A stretch of 64,000 bases of DNA, taken from NCBI RefSeq assembly GCF_023278565.1, contig NC_064677.1, positions 4,278,001 through 4,342,000 on the forward strand. Direction: 5' to 3'. Both the position numbers and the translations under genes were made by a program. This DNA is from Colletotrichum lupini. Taxonomy: Eukaryota; Ascomycota; Sordariomycetes; Glomerellales; Glomerellaceae. Below the pieces are notes generated by a model. That model did not search any database, was not told the origin of the DNA, and saw only the letters and a program-made list of their open reading frames with translations. Of the stretch, positions 36,194-48,239 are shown one piece after another (within the stretch, counting starts at the first letter, position 1; every line of letters starts with the position of its first letter).

Positions 36194-37168
36194 CCTTTAG
36201 GGTCCGGTCCGCCTTATTAAGGGCTATCTTCGCCTTTATAAGTAAGCTAGTTTATTAAAGTTAATATTAAGTATCTTTATTACGTACTTTAATAAAACTT
36301 TATAACTAACTATAACTAGCCGTAACTATTACTAAATACTAACGATCCTACTATAATATATTAATTACTCTTTAAATAGCTAAATATTACCCCTTACTTT
36401 CTCTTTTAATTTTATTTAATAATAACCTCTCTTTAATATTCTTATTTAATACGCTTACTTACGCTCTTTTTAAGCTCTTAATTATATTATTAAATCTAGG
36501 CTTATTTATACTTATTATATTAAAAAGGTATTAATAAGGGCGACGCTTATTATAATATATCTATTTATTTTTTATAAGTCGATATCATTAATATAGTATT
36601 TATTAAAGTAGTCTTTTTATAACTCGGGGTTATTTAGTATAATATTTATAAGATTAAATAACTTCTAATTATTAAAAAAGCCCTAAGGGTTAATAAGTTA
36701 TTAATAACGTCTTAGTATTTTCATAAAATATACTTAAAGTAAATAATTAAATAGTAATAATAATAATAATAGTAACGGTAAGGGAAGCGTCTTCGATTTT
36801 AATAAAGGAAATAAAGTAACGAATATATATATATATATATAAGTAAAGTTAAAAATACGGTAGATATTATAAGGTCGATATTATTTAATAATAGTAACGA
36901 GGGTATCTCTAATACTACTATTATAAGCTATTATTACTTAGAAAAGGAACTAACTTAACTAAGTACGTAGGCTTATAAAGTAATAGTATTAAGTACGTAA
37001 TATTATTATTAATAATCCGTAGTTATAAACTTTATAAGAGGGAAAGTTAAAAAGGTAAAAAATCTAAAAAAAATAGTCTACTAAGATAGTATAAGTATTT
37101 ATTAATACTATATATTAATACTATATAATCGATATTAAGAACTACCCGAGTAGCTAGTAAAAGTAGAA
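36194..37168 (+). repeat. repeat family F1, copy 1 (about 0.98 kb)
   Basis: The copy starts CCTTTAGGGTCCGGTCCG and ends CCGAGTAGCTAGTAAAAGTA. The same two ends and the same interior order recur in at least five further copies in this block. The end sequence also occurs inverted directly to its left (36,125-36,192), so adjacent copies form inverted pairs. No protein is recognised in either strand. Boundaries are approximate. Confidence 0.7.
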
Positions 37169-37257
37169 ATAAAAAACAAATTAATAAATACTCTTACTAT
37201 ATTAATAAACTATTTTTTTAGATTTTTTACTTTTTGAATTTTCCTTTTTATAAAGTT

Positions 37258-37796
37258 TATATAGTGGTTTTTTTTATAGCTTTATAGGTATAAAAGATCG
37301 ACCTTAACGGGATTACGTTTTTAAAAAAAATTATATAATATAATATACTTTTTAATTATATAATATACGTAATTGCGAGTCGAAGTTAAAAGCGTAGTAG
37401 ACATTAGTAAGGTCGGTATTATGCTTAATAATAGTAACGAGGGCATCTCTAATATTATATTATTATAAGCTATTATTACCTAGAGGGTGATAAACTTAGC
37501 TAAGTAGGTATAGGCTTATAAAGTAGTAGTATTAGGTACTTAATATCGCCGTTAATCCGTAGTTATAAACTTTATAAAAAGGAAAGGTTAAAAAGGTAAA
37601 AAATCTAAAAAAATAGTTTAATAAAATAATATAAGTATTTATTAATACTATATATTAGTATTATATAACCGATATTAAGAATCGCTCGAGTAGCTAGTAA
37701 AAGTAGAAATAAAAAATAAATAATATACGTAATATGCCCTAAGTATACGCTTAACGTAATATAATAATTTTAATACGAAAACTATTATATAATTTG
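37258..37796 (+). repeat. F2 5' fragment interrupted by an F1-end fragment
   Basis: TATAGTGG followed by AAAGATCGACCTTAACGGG (the F2 left end) runs to about 37,373. It is then broken by an F1 3' half (about 37,374-37,725) and resumes with GTAATATGCCCTAAGTATACGC up to 37,796, where the next F1 copy starts. This is a nested insertion read directly from sequence order. Confidence 0.6.
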
Positions 37797-39245
37797 AAAT
37801 ACCCTTTGGGGTCCGGTCCGCTTTATTAAGGGCTATCTTTGCTTTTATAAATAAGCTAGTCTATTAGGGTTAATGTTAAGTGTCTTTATTACATACTTTA
37901 ATAAAACTTTATAACTAACTATAGCTAGCCGTAGCTATCAATATTAACTAAACTTAAGATACTAATAACCCCGCCGCTATAGTATATTAATTACTTTCTT
38001 AATAACTAAATATTACGCCTTACTTTTTTTATTTTATTTTATTTAATAATAACCTCTCTTTATTAATATTCTTATTTAATACGCTTACCTATGCTCTTTT
38101 CAAACTCCTAATTATATTATTAAGTTTAGGCTTATTTATATTTTATTATATTAAAAGGGTACTAATAAGGGCGACGCTTATAATAATATATTTATTCGTT
38201 TTCTATAAGTTAGTATTATTAATATAGTATTTATTAAAGTAGTCTCTTTATAGCTCGGGGTCGTTTAGTATAATACTTATAAAATAGAACTTTTAATTAT
38301 TAAAAAACCCCTAAGGGTCGACGAGTTATTAATAACGTCTCGGTATTTTAATAAAGTATACTTAAAGTAGGAACCGAGGGAAGTAGCGTCTTTAACTTTA
38401 ATAAAGAGTTCTACTAGGGGGGCTATATTAGTTAGCTAGGTAGGCTATGTCCTACTTTTCTTAACTAATAAGATAATCGTAACTTTTTTAACTAATTATA
38501 ATAAATAATTAATTCTAGCTTTTTATTACTAACCTCGCGGTTGCGCAAAACTAGCTTATATAAACTTATATAATTCAAAAATTACTTTAGTTTTTATTAT
38601 AATAATCGAGAGATCTCGATAAATCTTAACTTTTATTAATTACTTAGGGGTAATTAAGTTAAAATTAGTAGTACCTTTATTAAAAAGTTATAATAGCTTC
38701 ACTTTTTATAAGTAGTAACGGCGAGGTTAAAGTAAGTAAGTAATTAGTAATAATAAAAATCGGTCGGGATATTCCCTAGCTTCTTATTAGTTAGATTAGT
38801 TTAGGAAAAGTAGAACATAGCCTGCTTAGCTAATTAATATAGCCCCCCTAGTAAAACTCTTAATAAAAGAAACGAAGTAACGAATATATATATATATACG
38901 AGTTAAAATTAAAAATATTAAGGTAGATATCGTGAGGTTAATATTATTTAATAACGGTAACGAGGGTATTTCTGATACTACCGTTATAAGCTACTATACT
39001 TAAAAGGGTAGCTAACTTAGCTAGGTACGTAGTAAGCTTATAAAGTAGTGGCGTCGGGTACTTAATATTACTATCCGTTAATAATCCGTAGTTATAAACT
39101 TTATAAGAGGGAAAAATAAAAAGGAAAAAGGAAATTTAAAAAAAAAAAAATTTGTCTACCGAGATAGTATAAGTATTTACTAATACCGTGTATTAATACT
39201 ATATAAAGGATATCGAGAACCGCCCGAGTAGCTAGTAAAGGTAGA
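37797..39245 (+). repeat. repeat family F1, copy 2, split by an inverted-repeat element
   Basis: It begins GGGGTCCGGTCCGCTTTATT and ends CCGCCCGAGTAGCTAGTAAA. The interior is continuous with copy 1 except for the 458-bp insertion at 38,404-38,861. Without the insert it is about 0.99 kb. Confidence 0.7.
38404..38861. mobile_element. 458-bp non-coding element with long terminal inverted repeats (MITE-like)
   Basis: The left end AAGAGTTCTACTAGGGGGGC is mirrored by the right end GCCCCCCTAGTAAAACTCTT. Pairing continues inward for about 50 bases (CTATATTAGTTAGCTAGG against CTTAGCTAATTAATATAG, then ATGTCCTACTTTTC against GAAAAGTAGAACAT). There is no coding capacity. The flanks share AATA on both sides, a possible 4-bp target duplication, but a TA duplication cannot be excluded. 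The first 46 bp of a second copy end the window (63,955-64,000). Confidence 0.8.
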
Positions 39246-39444
39246 AATAAAAAATAAATAATTCGGAATAAATAAGCTACCTTATTACTTATTAATAATA
39301 AGCTAAACGATATATTTACGCAATAGCGCTAGTTAAAAAGGTTAATAATAGAGGTTAGCCGTAATAATTAGTTATAATAATCGGCTATAATAGTTAGAGG
39401 CGGCCCTTAACTATAGAGGTTTTAAACTTTAATAGCGACGTAAA

Positions 39445-39634
39445 TATAAGAGATTAGGCTATAAGTACTTAACTAGCGAGGCTATAATATAAGTATAGGT
39501 ATATTATAAGACTAAAGCTCATAAAGTCCTTCGTAAGGGCTCTGCTTCTTAAAAAGTTCTTTTATAATACGATCTATATACTAGTTACTAAGTTATCGGC
39601 GTCCTATCGCCGGCCGCATCCCGAATCTATTATA
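39445..39634 (-). repeat. solo LTR (190 bp) of the inner chromovirus family
   Basis: It is the reverse complement of the 190-bp LTRs at 54,040 and 61,940. A perfect 5-bp target duplication GTAAA lies on both sides (39,440-39,444 and 39,635-39,639). No internal retroelement sequence is attached, so it arose by LTR-LTR recombination. Confidence 0.93.
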
Positions 39635-39679
39635 GTAAAGGTTTTTAAAAAAAGGGCTAAATAGGCTAATATTTTTTTA

Positions 39680-39844
39680 AAAAGTTTATAACTACGGATT
39701 ATTAATAGTAATAATAAGTACTACTACTTTATAAGCCCGCACACTTAGCTAAGTTAGCTATTTATCTAAGTATAATAGCTTATAATAGTAATATTAAAAA
39801 TGCCCTCGTTACTATTATTAAGAATAATACCGACCTTCTTATTA

Positions 39845-39876
<32 letters not shown>

Positions 39877-40684
39877 TTATTACCTTATTTCCTTTATTAA
39901 GATCGAAAACGCTACTTCCTTTACCGTTATTATTATTATTATTATTCAACTATTTATTTTAAGTATATTTTATTAAAATACTAAGACGCTACTAGCTCGT
40001 TAACACTTAGGGCTTCTTTAATAATTAAAAGTTCGATCTTATAAATATTATACTAAACGACCCCGAGCTATAGAAAAACCGCCTTAAAAAATATTATATT
40101 AATAATATTAACTTATAAAAAATAAATAAATATATTATAATAAGCGTCGCTCTTATTAGTACTTTTTTAAGATAATAAAATATAAATAAGCCTAGACTTA
40201 ATAATATAATTAGGAGCTTAAAAAGAGTATAAGCGAGTATATTAAATAAGAATATTAAAGAGAGGTTATTATTAAAAAAAAATTAAAAAAAAGTAAGGGG
40301 TAGTATTTAGCTATTTAGAGAGTAATTAATATATTACGGCGGGATTATTAGTATTTAGTAATAACTACGGCCGGCTATAGTTAATTATAAAGTTTTATTA
40401 TATAATAAAGATACTTAGTATTAACTTTAATAAACTAGCTTACTATAAGAGATTAGGCTATGAGCACTTAACTAGCGAGGTTATAATATAAGTATAGGTA
40501 TATTATAAGACTAAAGCTTATAAAGTCCTTTATAAGGGCTCTACTTCTTAAAAGGTTCTTTTATAATACGATCTATATACTAGTTACTAAGTTATCGGCG
40601 TCCTGTTACCGGCCGCATCCCGAATCTATTATACTTACTTATAAAGGCAAAGATAGCCCCTAATAAAACGGACCGGACCCTAAA
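39680..40684 (-). repeat. repeat family F1, copy 3 (minus), carrying a solo LTR
   Basis: It reads as the complement of copy 1 and ends GGACCGGACCCTAAAGGG at 40,684. It is interrupted at 40,444-40,633 by the second solo LTR. The left boundary is approximate, because the TIR-like F1 end is partly lost. Confidence 0.6.
40444..40633 (-). repeat. second solo LTR (190 bp) of the inner chromovirus family
   Basis: Same length and orientation as the solo LTR at 39,445. A perfect 5-bp target duplication CTTAC flanks it (40,439-40,443 and 40,634-40,638). It sits inside an F1 copy, so the F1 copy is older. Confidence 0.93.
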
Positions 40685-41095
40685 GGGATGCTAAGTATAT
40701 ACTTAATATAACATAATAATTTTAGTATAAAAACTACTATTTAATTTAAAATAAAGAAGCTACCTTTTATATAATAATATTAACTAAAAAAGTTAATAAT
40801 AAAAGTTAGCTATAATAATTAGCTATAATAAGTAGCTGTAATAATTAGCTATAATAATTAAAAGTAGCCCTTAATTATAAAAGTTCTAAACTTGAATAAT
40901 AATATAAAGGTTTTTTAAAAAAAAAAAAAAAGGGCTTAATAAGCTAATATTTTTATTTATATAGGTTTTTTACCTTTACTAAGTACTCGGGCGGTTCTCG
41001 ATATAAATTATACGATATTAATATATGGTATTAATAAATACTCTTACTATTTCGATAGACTAAGCTCTATATATTTTCTTTTTTTATTCTGCTTT

Positions 41096-42123
41096 TACTA
41101 GTTACTCGGGCGGTTCTTAATATTAATTATATAGTATTAATATATAGTATTAATAGATACTCCTATTATCTTAATAAACTATTTTTTTTAGATTTTTTAA
41201 CTTTTTAACTTTCCCTCTTATAAAGTTTATAATTATGGATTATTAATAGTAATATTAGGCGCCCGACGCTACTACTTTATAAACCGCTTACTTAGCTAAG
41301 TTTACTACTCTCTAGGTAATAATAGCTTATAATAATATAATATTAAAAATACCCTTATTACTATTATTAAGAATAATACTAACCTTATTAATATCTATAC
41401 GCTTTTAACTTCGACTCGTATATATATATATATATTTATTACCTCGTTTCTTTTATTAAAATCGAAAAACGCTTCCCTCGTTATTTATTACTATTACTCT
41501 ATTACTATTACTTTATTACTATTACTTTATTATTATTACCTTATTACTATTATTATTACTATCGCTATCGAATCATTTATTTATTTTTAAATATATACTA
41601 TTAAAATACTAAAATACGTAGTTATTATTAACTCCTAGGGCTTTTTTAATAACTAGAAGTTCGATCTTATAAGTATTATACTAAAGGGCCCCGAACTATA
41701 ATACGGCCGTTTTAAAAAATATAAATTAAATATTATTAACTTAAAAATCGGAAAAATATATATTAATATAGTTATTACTTTAATAAGTACTTAGCTTATA
41801 TAATATAATAGCCTTAAAATACCTAACCGATTTTAAAACATTATTAATATTCTAAAAACGTAGTATAAGAGTAAGTTAAAAAAGATTAAAAGGGATATTC
41901 TATAGTTATTAAATAAGGCGGAAAGTAGGGGGTAGTTTTCGGCTATTTAAAAAGTAATTAATATATTATAGCGGGATTGTTAATATTCGGTAATAGCTAC
42001 GGCCGGCTATTATTAATTATAAAGTTTGTTACGTAATAAAGATATTTAATATTAACTTTAATAGACTAGCTTATTTATAAAGGTAAAGATGGCCCTTAAT
42101 AAGGCGGACCGGACCCTAAAGGG
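41096..42123 (-). repeat. repeat family F1, copy 4 (minus)
   Basis: It starts at the complement of the F1 right end (CTAGTTACTCGGGCGGTTCT) and ends GGACCGGACCCTAAAGGG. At about 1.03 kb it is the least interrupted minus-strand copy. It includes a short (ATTACT)n expansion near 41,500-41,560. Confidence 0.7.
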
Positions 42124-42292
42124 AAGCTCTATATATAACCCTATATATAATAAATAAAAGCCGGCTTAACCCCCTTCGGAGCGCTTATTTTTATGATATA
42201 ACGAATAATTAATAATTTATTTTAATTTTTTACTTTTACTAGCTACTCGGGCGGTTCTCGATATTAATTATATAGTATTAATATATCTTTTT

Positions 42293-44045
42293 AGGGTCCG
42301 GCCCGCCTTATTAGGGGCTAACTTTGCCCTTATAAATAAGCTAGTTTATTAAAGTTAATAATAAGTTTTCATTACGTAATAAACTCTATAACTAATAATA
42401 GCCGGCCATAGCTATTAATATTAACTAAACTTAAATACTAACGATCCTATTGTAATATATTAATTACCCTTTTAATAGCTAAATACTACTTCTTACGTTT
42501 TTATTTTATTTTATTTAATAATAACCTCTTTTTATTAATATTCCTATTTAATACGCTCGCTTATACCCTTTTTAAACTTTTAACTATATTATTAAGTTTA
42601 GGCTTAACTATATAGTGGTTTTTTTCCGGCTTTATAGGTATAAAAAATCGACCTTAACGGGATTACGCTTTTAAAGGAAATTATATAATACGGTATACTT
42701 TTTAACTATATAATACGCGTAATATACCCTAAGCACGCGCTTAACGTAATATAATAATTTTAATATAAAAACCGTTATATAATTCGGGATAGGTAAGCTA
42801 CCCTTTTTAGTAATAGCGCTAGTTAAAAAGGTTAATAATAGAGGTCGGCCGTAATAGTTAGCTATAATAGTTAGTTATAATAGTTAAAGGCGGCCCTTAA
42901 CTATAAAAGTTCTAAACTTTAATAGCGACGTAGAGGTTTCTACAAAAAGGGCTAAATAGGCTAATATTTATAGAGCTTATAAAGATTTTTTCTATCCTTA
43001 TCGCTTTTAATATCGCCCAAAGCTCTATTTAAACTAAATAAATCTATTAAATAAATCTACTAAATGAACCTATTAATATATAAACTACTACTCAAATAGC
43101 TAGTTAGATAACTAGTTAAGAAGTTAGCTAGTTAAAATACTACCTCGATAAGAACCTCTTAGTATATATTTGGTAATTAGTAAGCTAGAACTAAAAATAC
43201 CCGTTAATAAGTCTACCCCTCTCGGGCTGGGCGCCCTCGGCTAGCTCGATACTATAACTATCGTAATTAATATAAGTATATTTCAAAATTAGTAAAGTAC
43301 TTTTTAATAATACGGAATTTAGCTAGGTAATAGTACGAACGCTATAAATAGCCGGGCTAATACGGATATTAAGATCTAGTATATTAATATTAGCTTGGAA
43401 ATTATATTTTATAAAATTAGAAATCCTTTTAATACGGGCTATATTATAAATATAAGGGAATATATAAGGGGCCCCTTAACCCTTAATAAGAAGGAGTATA
43501 TAATATAAAATCTAGCTACTTACGTAGGCTAATACTAAGAGGTTTTATATATATTAAAAAAAATATAGCTTACCCTTTAAACGGGCGGGGGAAGGTTAGG
43601 AGTTTTAATTAGTAATTAAGTATAGAGCGCAATATACTTAGTTTTCTTTAATACGTAATATATAGTACGGCCCTAGCAGATTACTCTATCGGGGGGTTAG
43701 GCTTATTTATATTATTATATTATATTAAAAAGGCGCCGATAAGAGTAATAATTATAATAATATATTTATTCGTTTTTTTATAAGTTAATATTATAAATAT
43801 AATATTTATTAAAGCGGTCTCTTTATAACTCGGCGTTATTTAATATAATACTAATAAAATTAAATAATTTCTAATTATTAAGGAAGCCCTAAGGGTTAAC
43901 GAGCTATTAACGTTTTAGTATTTTAATAAAGTATACTTAAGGTAAATAGTTAAATAGTAATAGTAATAGTAATAATAATCGCGAGGGAAGTAGCGTCTTT
44001 AATTTTAATAAGAAAAACGAAGTAACGAATATATATATATATACC
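42293..44045 (+). repeat. repeat family F1, copy 5, split by an F2 element
   Basis: The left part (42,293-42,606) ends in TTTAGGCTTA, and the right part (43,697-44,045) resumes with TTAGGCTTATTTATA, exactly as in uninterrupted copies. The intervening 1,090 bp are an F2 element. Confidence 0.7.
42607..43696 (+). mobile_element. repeat family F2, 1,090 bp, with 9-bp target duplication
   Basis: The element starts ACTATATAGTGG and ends TCTATCGGGGGG. The 9-bp word TTAGGCTTA flanks it directly on both sides (42,598-42,606 and 43,697-43,705). The interruption of F1 copy 5 proves insertion. A 9-bp duplication is typical of Mutator-like elements, but I see no long terminal inverted repeats and no transposase, so the class is unresolved. 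Confidence 0.75.
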
Positions 44046-45180
44046 CCCCTAACGGAGCAATCCGCCGGGGCTGTACTATATATTACGTATTAGGGAAAAC
44101 TAAGTATAATACGCTCTATACTTAATTACTAACTAGAATAGCTCTTAACCTTCCGCTACTTACTTATAGAAGGAGCTTTATTTATTCTAATACGTATAAG
44201 ACCTCTTAGTACTAACTTATTAAGTAGCTAGGTTTAATATAATTTATTCTTTTATATAAGTATTATTATTACTTAGGAGGTTTTATAAAAGCTATTTAAA
44301 ATACTAACTTATTACCCTAACTCTATATATTTCTAACTTATTTATTATAATTATTATACCTAAGCTAGTATTAATATATTAGATTTTAATATTTATATTA
44401 GCCCCGCTATTTAGAATATTTATAATATTACTTAGCTAAATTCCGTATTATTAAAAAGTACTTTACTACTCCTTAAGTATACTTATATTAATTATAATAG
44501 TGATAATATTAAGCTAACTAAAGAGGGCGCCTAGCTTAAGAGGGGTAAACTTATTAATAAGTATTTTTAAAGTAAATTCTCGTCGAAGTAGTATTTTAAC
44601 TAGCTAACTTCTTAACTAATTATTTAATTAACTATTTAAGTAATAAATTATATATTAATAAGTTTATTTAGTAAATTTATTTAATAGATTCATTTAGTAA
44701 ATTTATTTAGTAAATTTATTTAGTTTAAATAAAGAGTAGCTTTAGGTAATATTAAAAGCGATAAGGATAAAAAGAATTTTTATAACCTTTAGTATAGTAA
44801 AGTAGTAAATATTAGCCTATTTAGCCTTTTTTTTTGAAAACCTTTATATTACTATTAAAGTTTAGAACCTCTATACTTAAGAGCCGCCTCTAATTATTAT
44901 AAATAACTATTATAGCTAATTATTATAACTAACTTTTATTATTAACGTTTTTAACTAGCGCTATTACTAAAAAGGGTAGCTTACTTATCCCGAATTAAAT
45001 AGTAGTTTTTATATCGAAATTATTATATTACGTTAAGTGCGAACTTAAAATATATTACGTATATTAAAAAAAGTGTACTATATTATATAATTTCCTTTAA
45101 AAGCGTAATCCCGTTAAAGTCGATTTTTTATATTGATAAAGCTAAAAAAAAAAAAAAAAAAAAAAAAGAACTATTATATA
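44046..45180 (-). repeat. repeat family F2, second copy (minus)
   Basis: It starts CCCCCCTAACGGAGCAATCC and proceeds through the same blocks as the 42,607 copy in reverse. It ends in an A-run of 20 or more and AACTATTATATATA. The A-run and adjoining (TA)n make the right boundary uncertain. Confidence 0.65.
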
Positions 45181-45204
45181 TATATATATATATATAAGTT
45201 AAAC

Positions 45205-45780
45205 CCTTTAGGGTCCGGTCCGCCTTATTAAGGGCTATCTTCGCCTTTATAATTAAGCTAGTTTATTAGGGTTAATATTAAGTATTTTTATTACGTATTT
45301 TAATAAAACTTTATAACTAACTATAGCCGGCTATAGCTATTACTAACTATTAATACCAGCTAAACTTAAAATACTAACGACCCCGCTATTATAATATATT
45401 AATCGCCCTCTAAATAATTAAAAACTACCCCCTATTTTTTATTTTTTTTAATAACGCTAGACTTTTTTTTTAACTTTTCTTAATTTATTCCTACGTAACG
45501 ATTTTAAAATATTAATAATACTTAGGAATTAGTTAAGTATTTAAAGATTATTATATTATATAAATTAAGTACTAATAAGGGTAATACTTATATTAATATA
45601 TATATTTCGGATTTTGAAGTTAATAATATCTAATTTAAATTCCTTAAGACGACCTTATTATAGTTCGGGGTCTTTTAATATAATACTTATAAAATCGAAC
45701 TTCTAGCCCTTAAGGTATCCTTATAAATTAATAAGTTAATATCTTAGTATTTTAATAATATATTCTTTTTATTTATTCTA
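45205..45780 (+). repeat. repeat family F1, partial copy 6
   Basis: It opens CCCTTTAGGGTCCGGTCCGC and follows the F1 interior for about 570 bp before diverging near 45,780. Confidence 0.6.
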
Positions 45781-45785
45781 CCTTT

Positions 45786-46056
45786 ACTAGTTACTCGGGC
45801 AGTTCTTAATATCAATTACACAGTATTAATATATCGTATCAATAAATACTCCTACTATCTCAATAGACTATTTCTTTTTTAGATTTTCTAACTTTTTAAC
45901 TTTCCCTCTTACAAAGTTCATAACCACGGATTATTAATATTTTAATAATATATATTCAAAAATAAAGTCTATCGAGATAGTGGGAGTATCTATTAATACT
46001 ATATATTACTACCGTATAATCGATATTGAGAATCGCCCGAGCAGCTAGCAAAAGCA
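45786..46056. repeat. inverted pair of F1 right ends, comparatively lightly mutated
   Basis: CTAGTTACTCGGGCAGTTCT at 45,787 is mirrored by CGCCCGAGCAGCTAGCAAAA near 46,040. This pair retains more CA/TG dinucleotides (for example ATCAATTACACAG and ATAACCACGG) than other copies, suggesting a younger or less RIP-exposed copy. The two arms are separated by only about 30 bp. Confidence 0.6.
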
Positions 46057-46201
46057 GAAATAAAAAAACAAATAAAAAAACAAATATTTAAAAATAAGTA
46101 AATAATTCGATAATAATAATAATCATAATAATCATAATAATATAATAATAATAAATAATAAGGGAAGCGTTTTTTAATTTTAATAAAGGAAATAAAGTAA
46201 C

Positions 46202-46237
<36 letters not shown>

Positions 46238-46340
46238 CGAAGTTAAAAGCGTAATAAATATTAATAATAAGAAGGTTAGTATTATACTTAATAATAGTAA
46301 CGAGAGTATTTTTAGTACTATATTATTATGAGCTATTATT

Positions 46341-47387
46341 ATCCCCCTAACGGAGTAATCCGCCGGGGCCGTATTATATATTACGTATTAAGGAAAACTA
46401 AGTATATTGCGCTTTATACCTAATTATTAATTAAAATAGCTCCCGACCTTCTCCCGCTTCTAGCTATTTAGAGAGCAAGCTATACTTACTCTAATATATA
46501 TAAGACCTCTTAGTACTAGCCTACGTAAGTAGCTAGATCTCGTATTATATACTCTTTTTTATTAAAAATTAAGAGGCCCTTTATATATTCCCTTATGTTT
46601 ATAATATAGCTTATATTAAAGGGATTTCTAACTTTATAAAATATAATTTCTAAGCTAACGTTAATATATTAAATCTTAATATCCGTATTAGCCTAACTAT
46701 TTATAGCGTTCGTATTATTACTTAGTTAAATTCCGTATTATTAAAAAGTACTTTACTAATCCTTAAGCGTATTTATGTTAGTTACGATAACTATAGTATC
46801 GAGCTAGTTAAAAAGGGCGCCTAGCCCGAGAGGGGTAGACTTATTAATAAGTATCTTTAGTTCTAGCCTACTGATTACTAACTATATACTAAGAGTAAAG
46901 TAGTAGTTTATATATTAATAGGTTTATTTAGTAAATTTGTTTAGTAGATTTATTTAGTTTAAATAGAGCTTTAGGCAATATTAGAAGCGATAAGGATAGA
47001 AAAAATCTTTATAAGCTCTAATATAAGTAATAAATATTAGCCTATTTAGCCCTTTTTTTAGAAACCTCTATATTACTATTAAAATTCAGAACCTCTGCGG
47101 TTAAGGGCCGTTTTTAATTATTATAGCCGATTATTATAGCTAATTATTATAGCCGACTTTTATTATTAACCTTTTTAACCGGCACTACCGCAAGGTAGCT
47201 TACCTATCCTAAATTATATAGCGGTTTTTATATTAAAATTATTATATTACGTTAAGCGCGTACTTACGGTATATTATATATATTATATAGTTAAAAAGTA
47301 TACCGTATTATATAATTTCCTTTAAAAGCGTGATCCCGTTAAGGTCGATCTTTTGCGCTTATAAAGCCGGAAAAGAAAACCACTATA
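46341..47387 (-). repeat. repeat family F2, third copy (minus)
   Basis: CCCCCTAACGGAGTAATCCG at the left end and GAAAACCACTATA at the right end match the 42,607 copy in reverse. The left side cuts an F1 end after GAGCTATTATT. The right side abuts the outer chromovirus LTR directly. Confidence 0.7.
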
Positions 47388-47834
47388 TAGGGTAACTCTT
47401 ACGGAATAGAAGAACTATAAATAAGTTATATATAAATAAGAAATAGTAATTACGTAATAAGGTAATTATTATAATTACTCTAAGTAATTACTTACTAATA
47501 TCTACTTAGCGATTATTTAATAAATAAGAGTAATTATTAATAAAAAATATATTTATAAGCGGACTTATATATAATATAAACTTAAGCCGGGCTTAAGGAT
47601 AAACTTCTTATAGCTCTTTAGTAATTAACTTAGTATTAGATCTTATGATCGCCTTTAGCTATTTTTACTAAGAACCCTTTTTAATAAAATTATAATTAAT
47701 TACTAAAGCCTTACTTACTTTATAACTTATAAATATAGCTTTAAAAAAACTATTTATAACTACGATACTATTTACTTAGTACTCGTAGCCTTAACTTCTA
47801 CTAATATATTTATTATAACTAGCTAGTTATAATA
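47388..47834 (+). repeat. 5' LTR of the outer chromovirus (447 bp)
   Basis: It starts TAGGGTAACTC (TG changed to TA) and ends GTTATAATA. It aligns over its whole length with 62,340-62,786, with differences that are mostly C/T or G/A transitions. Confidence 0.9.
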
Positions 47835-48239
47835 TTTTAATTACTCTTATTTAGTAAGTTTACTTTTTAAAAAACTAACTAAATAGTACGAATATATGAA
47901 CTATTAATAATAATAATACGGCGCAGCCTATTAAAGTAGCTATACTTACTATTTAATAATTATATAATATAATACTTAAACTTAAGAATAAAAATAAGTA
48001 ACTTTATACTTAGCTTATAGCGCCCTAACTACTTTTAATATTTAAAACTAAGTACCCTAAACTAGAACCCTATAACGGGTCCCCGGATACTTTCTAAGGA
48101 TTCCTTACTTAAACTAGGGCCTATTTATATTACTATAGGACCTCTTTTATTATTAAAATAGATAAGGTCTATTACATAGCTTTATTCTTTAAAAAGGATA
48201 CCCTTACTTAGTTCGAACCCTCTATAAAAAACTACTTTA

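Noticed and set aside
45146..45200. A-run followed by (TA)n read as a LINE poly(A) tail
   Set aside because: The adjoining sequence belongs to F2, whose other copies lack the A-run, so it may be a simple-sequence expansion rather than a tail.
36820..46235. Many (TA)n runs that could suggest a centromere or CRISPR-like array
   Set aside because: The runs sit at the same place within each F1 copy and are part of that repeat; spacing is not array-like and the organism is a fungus.
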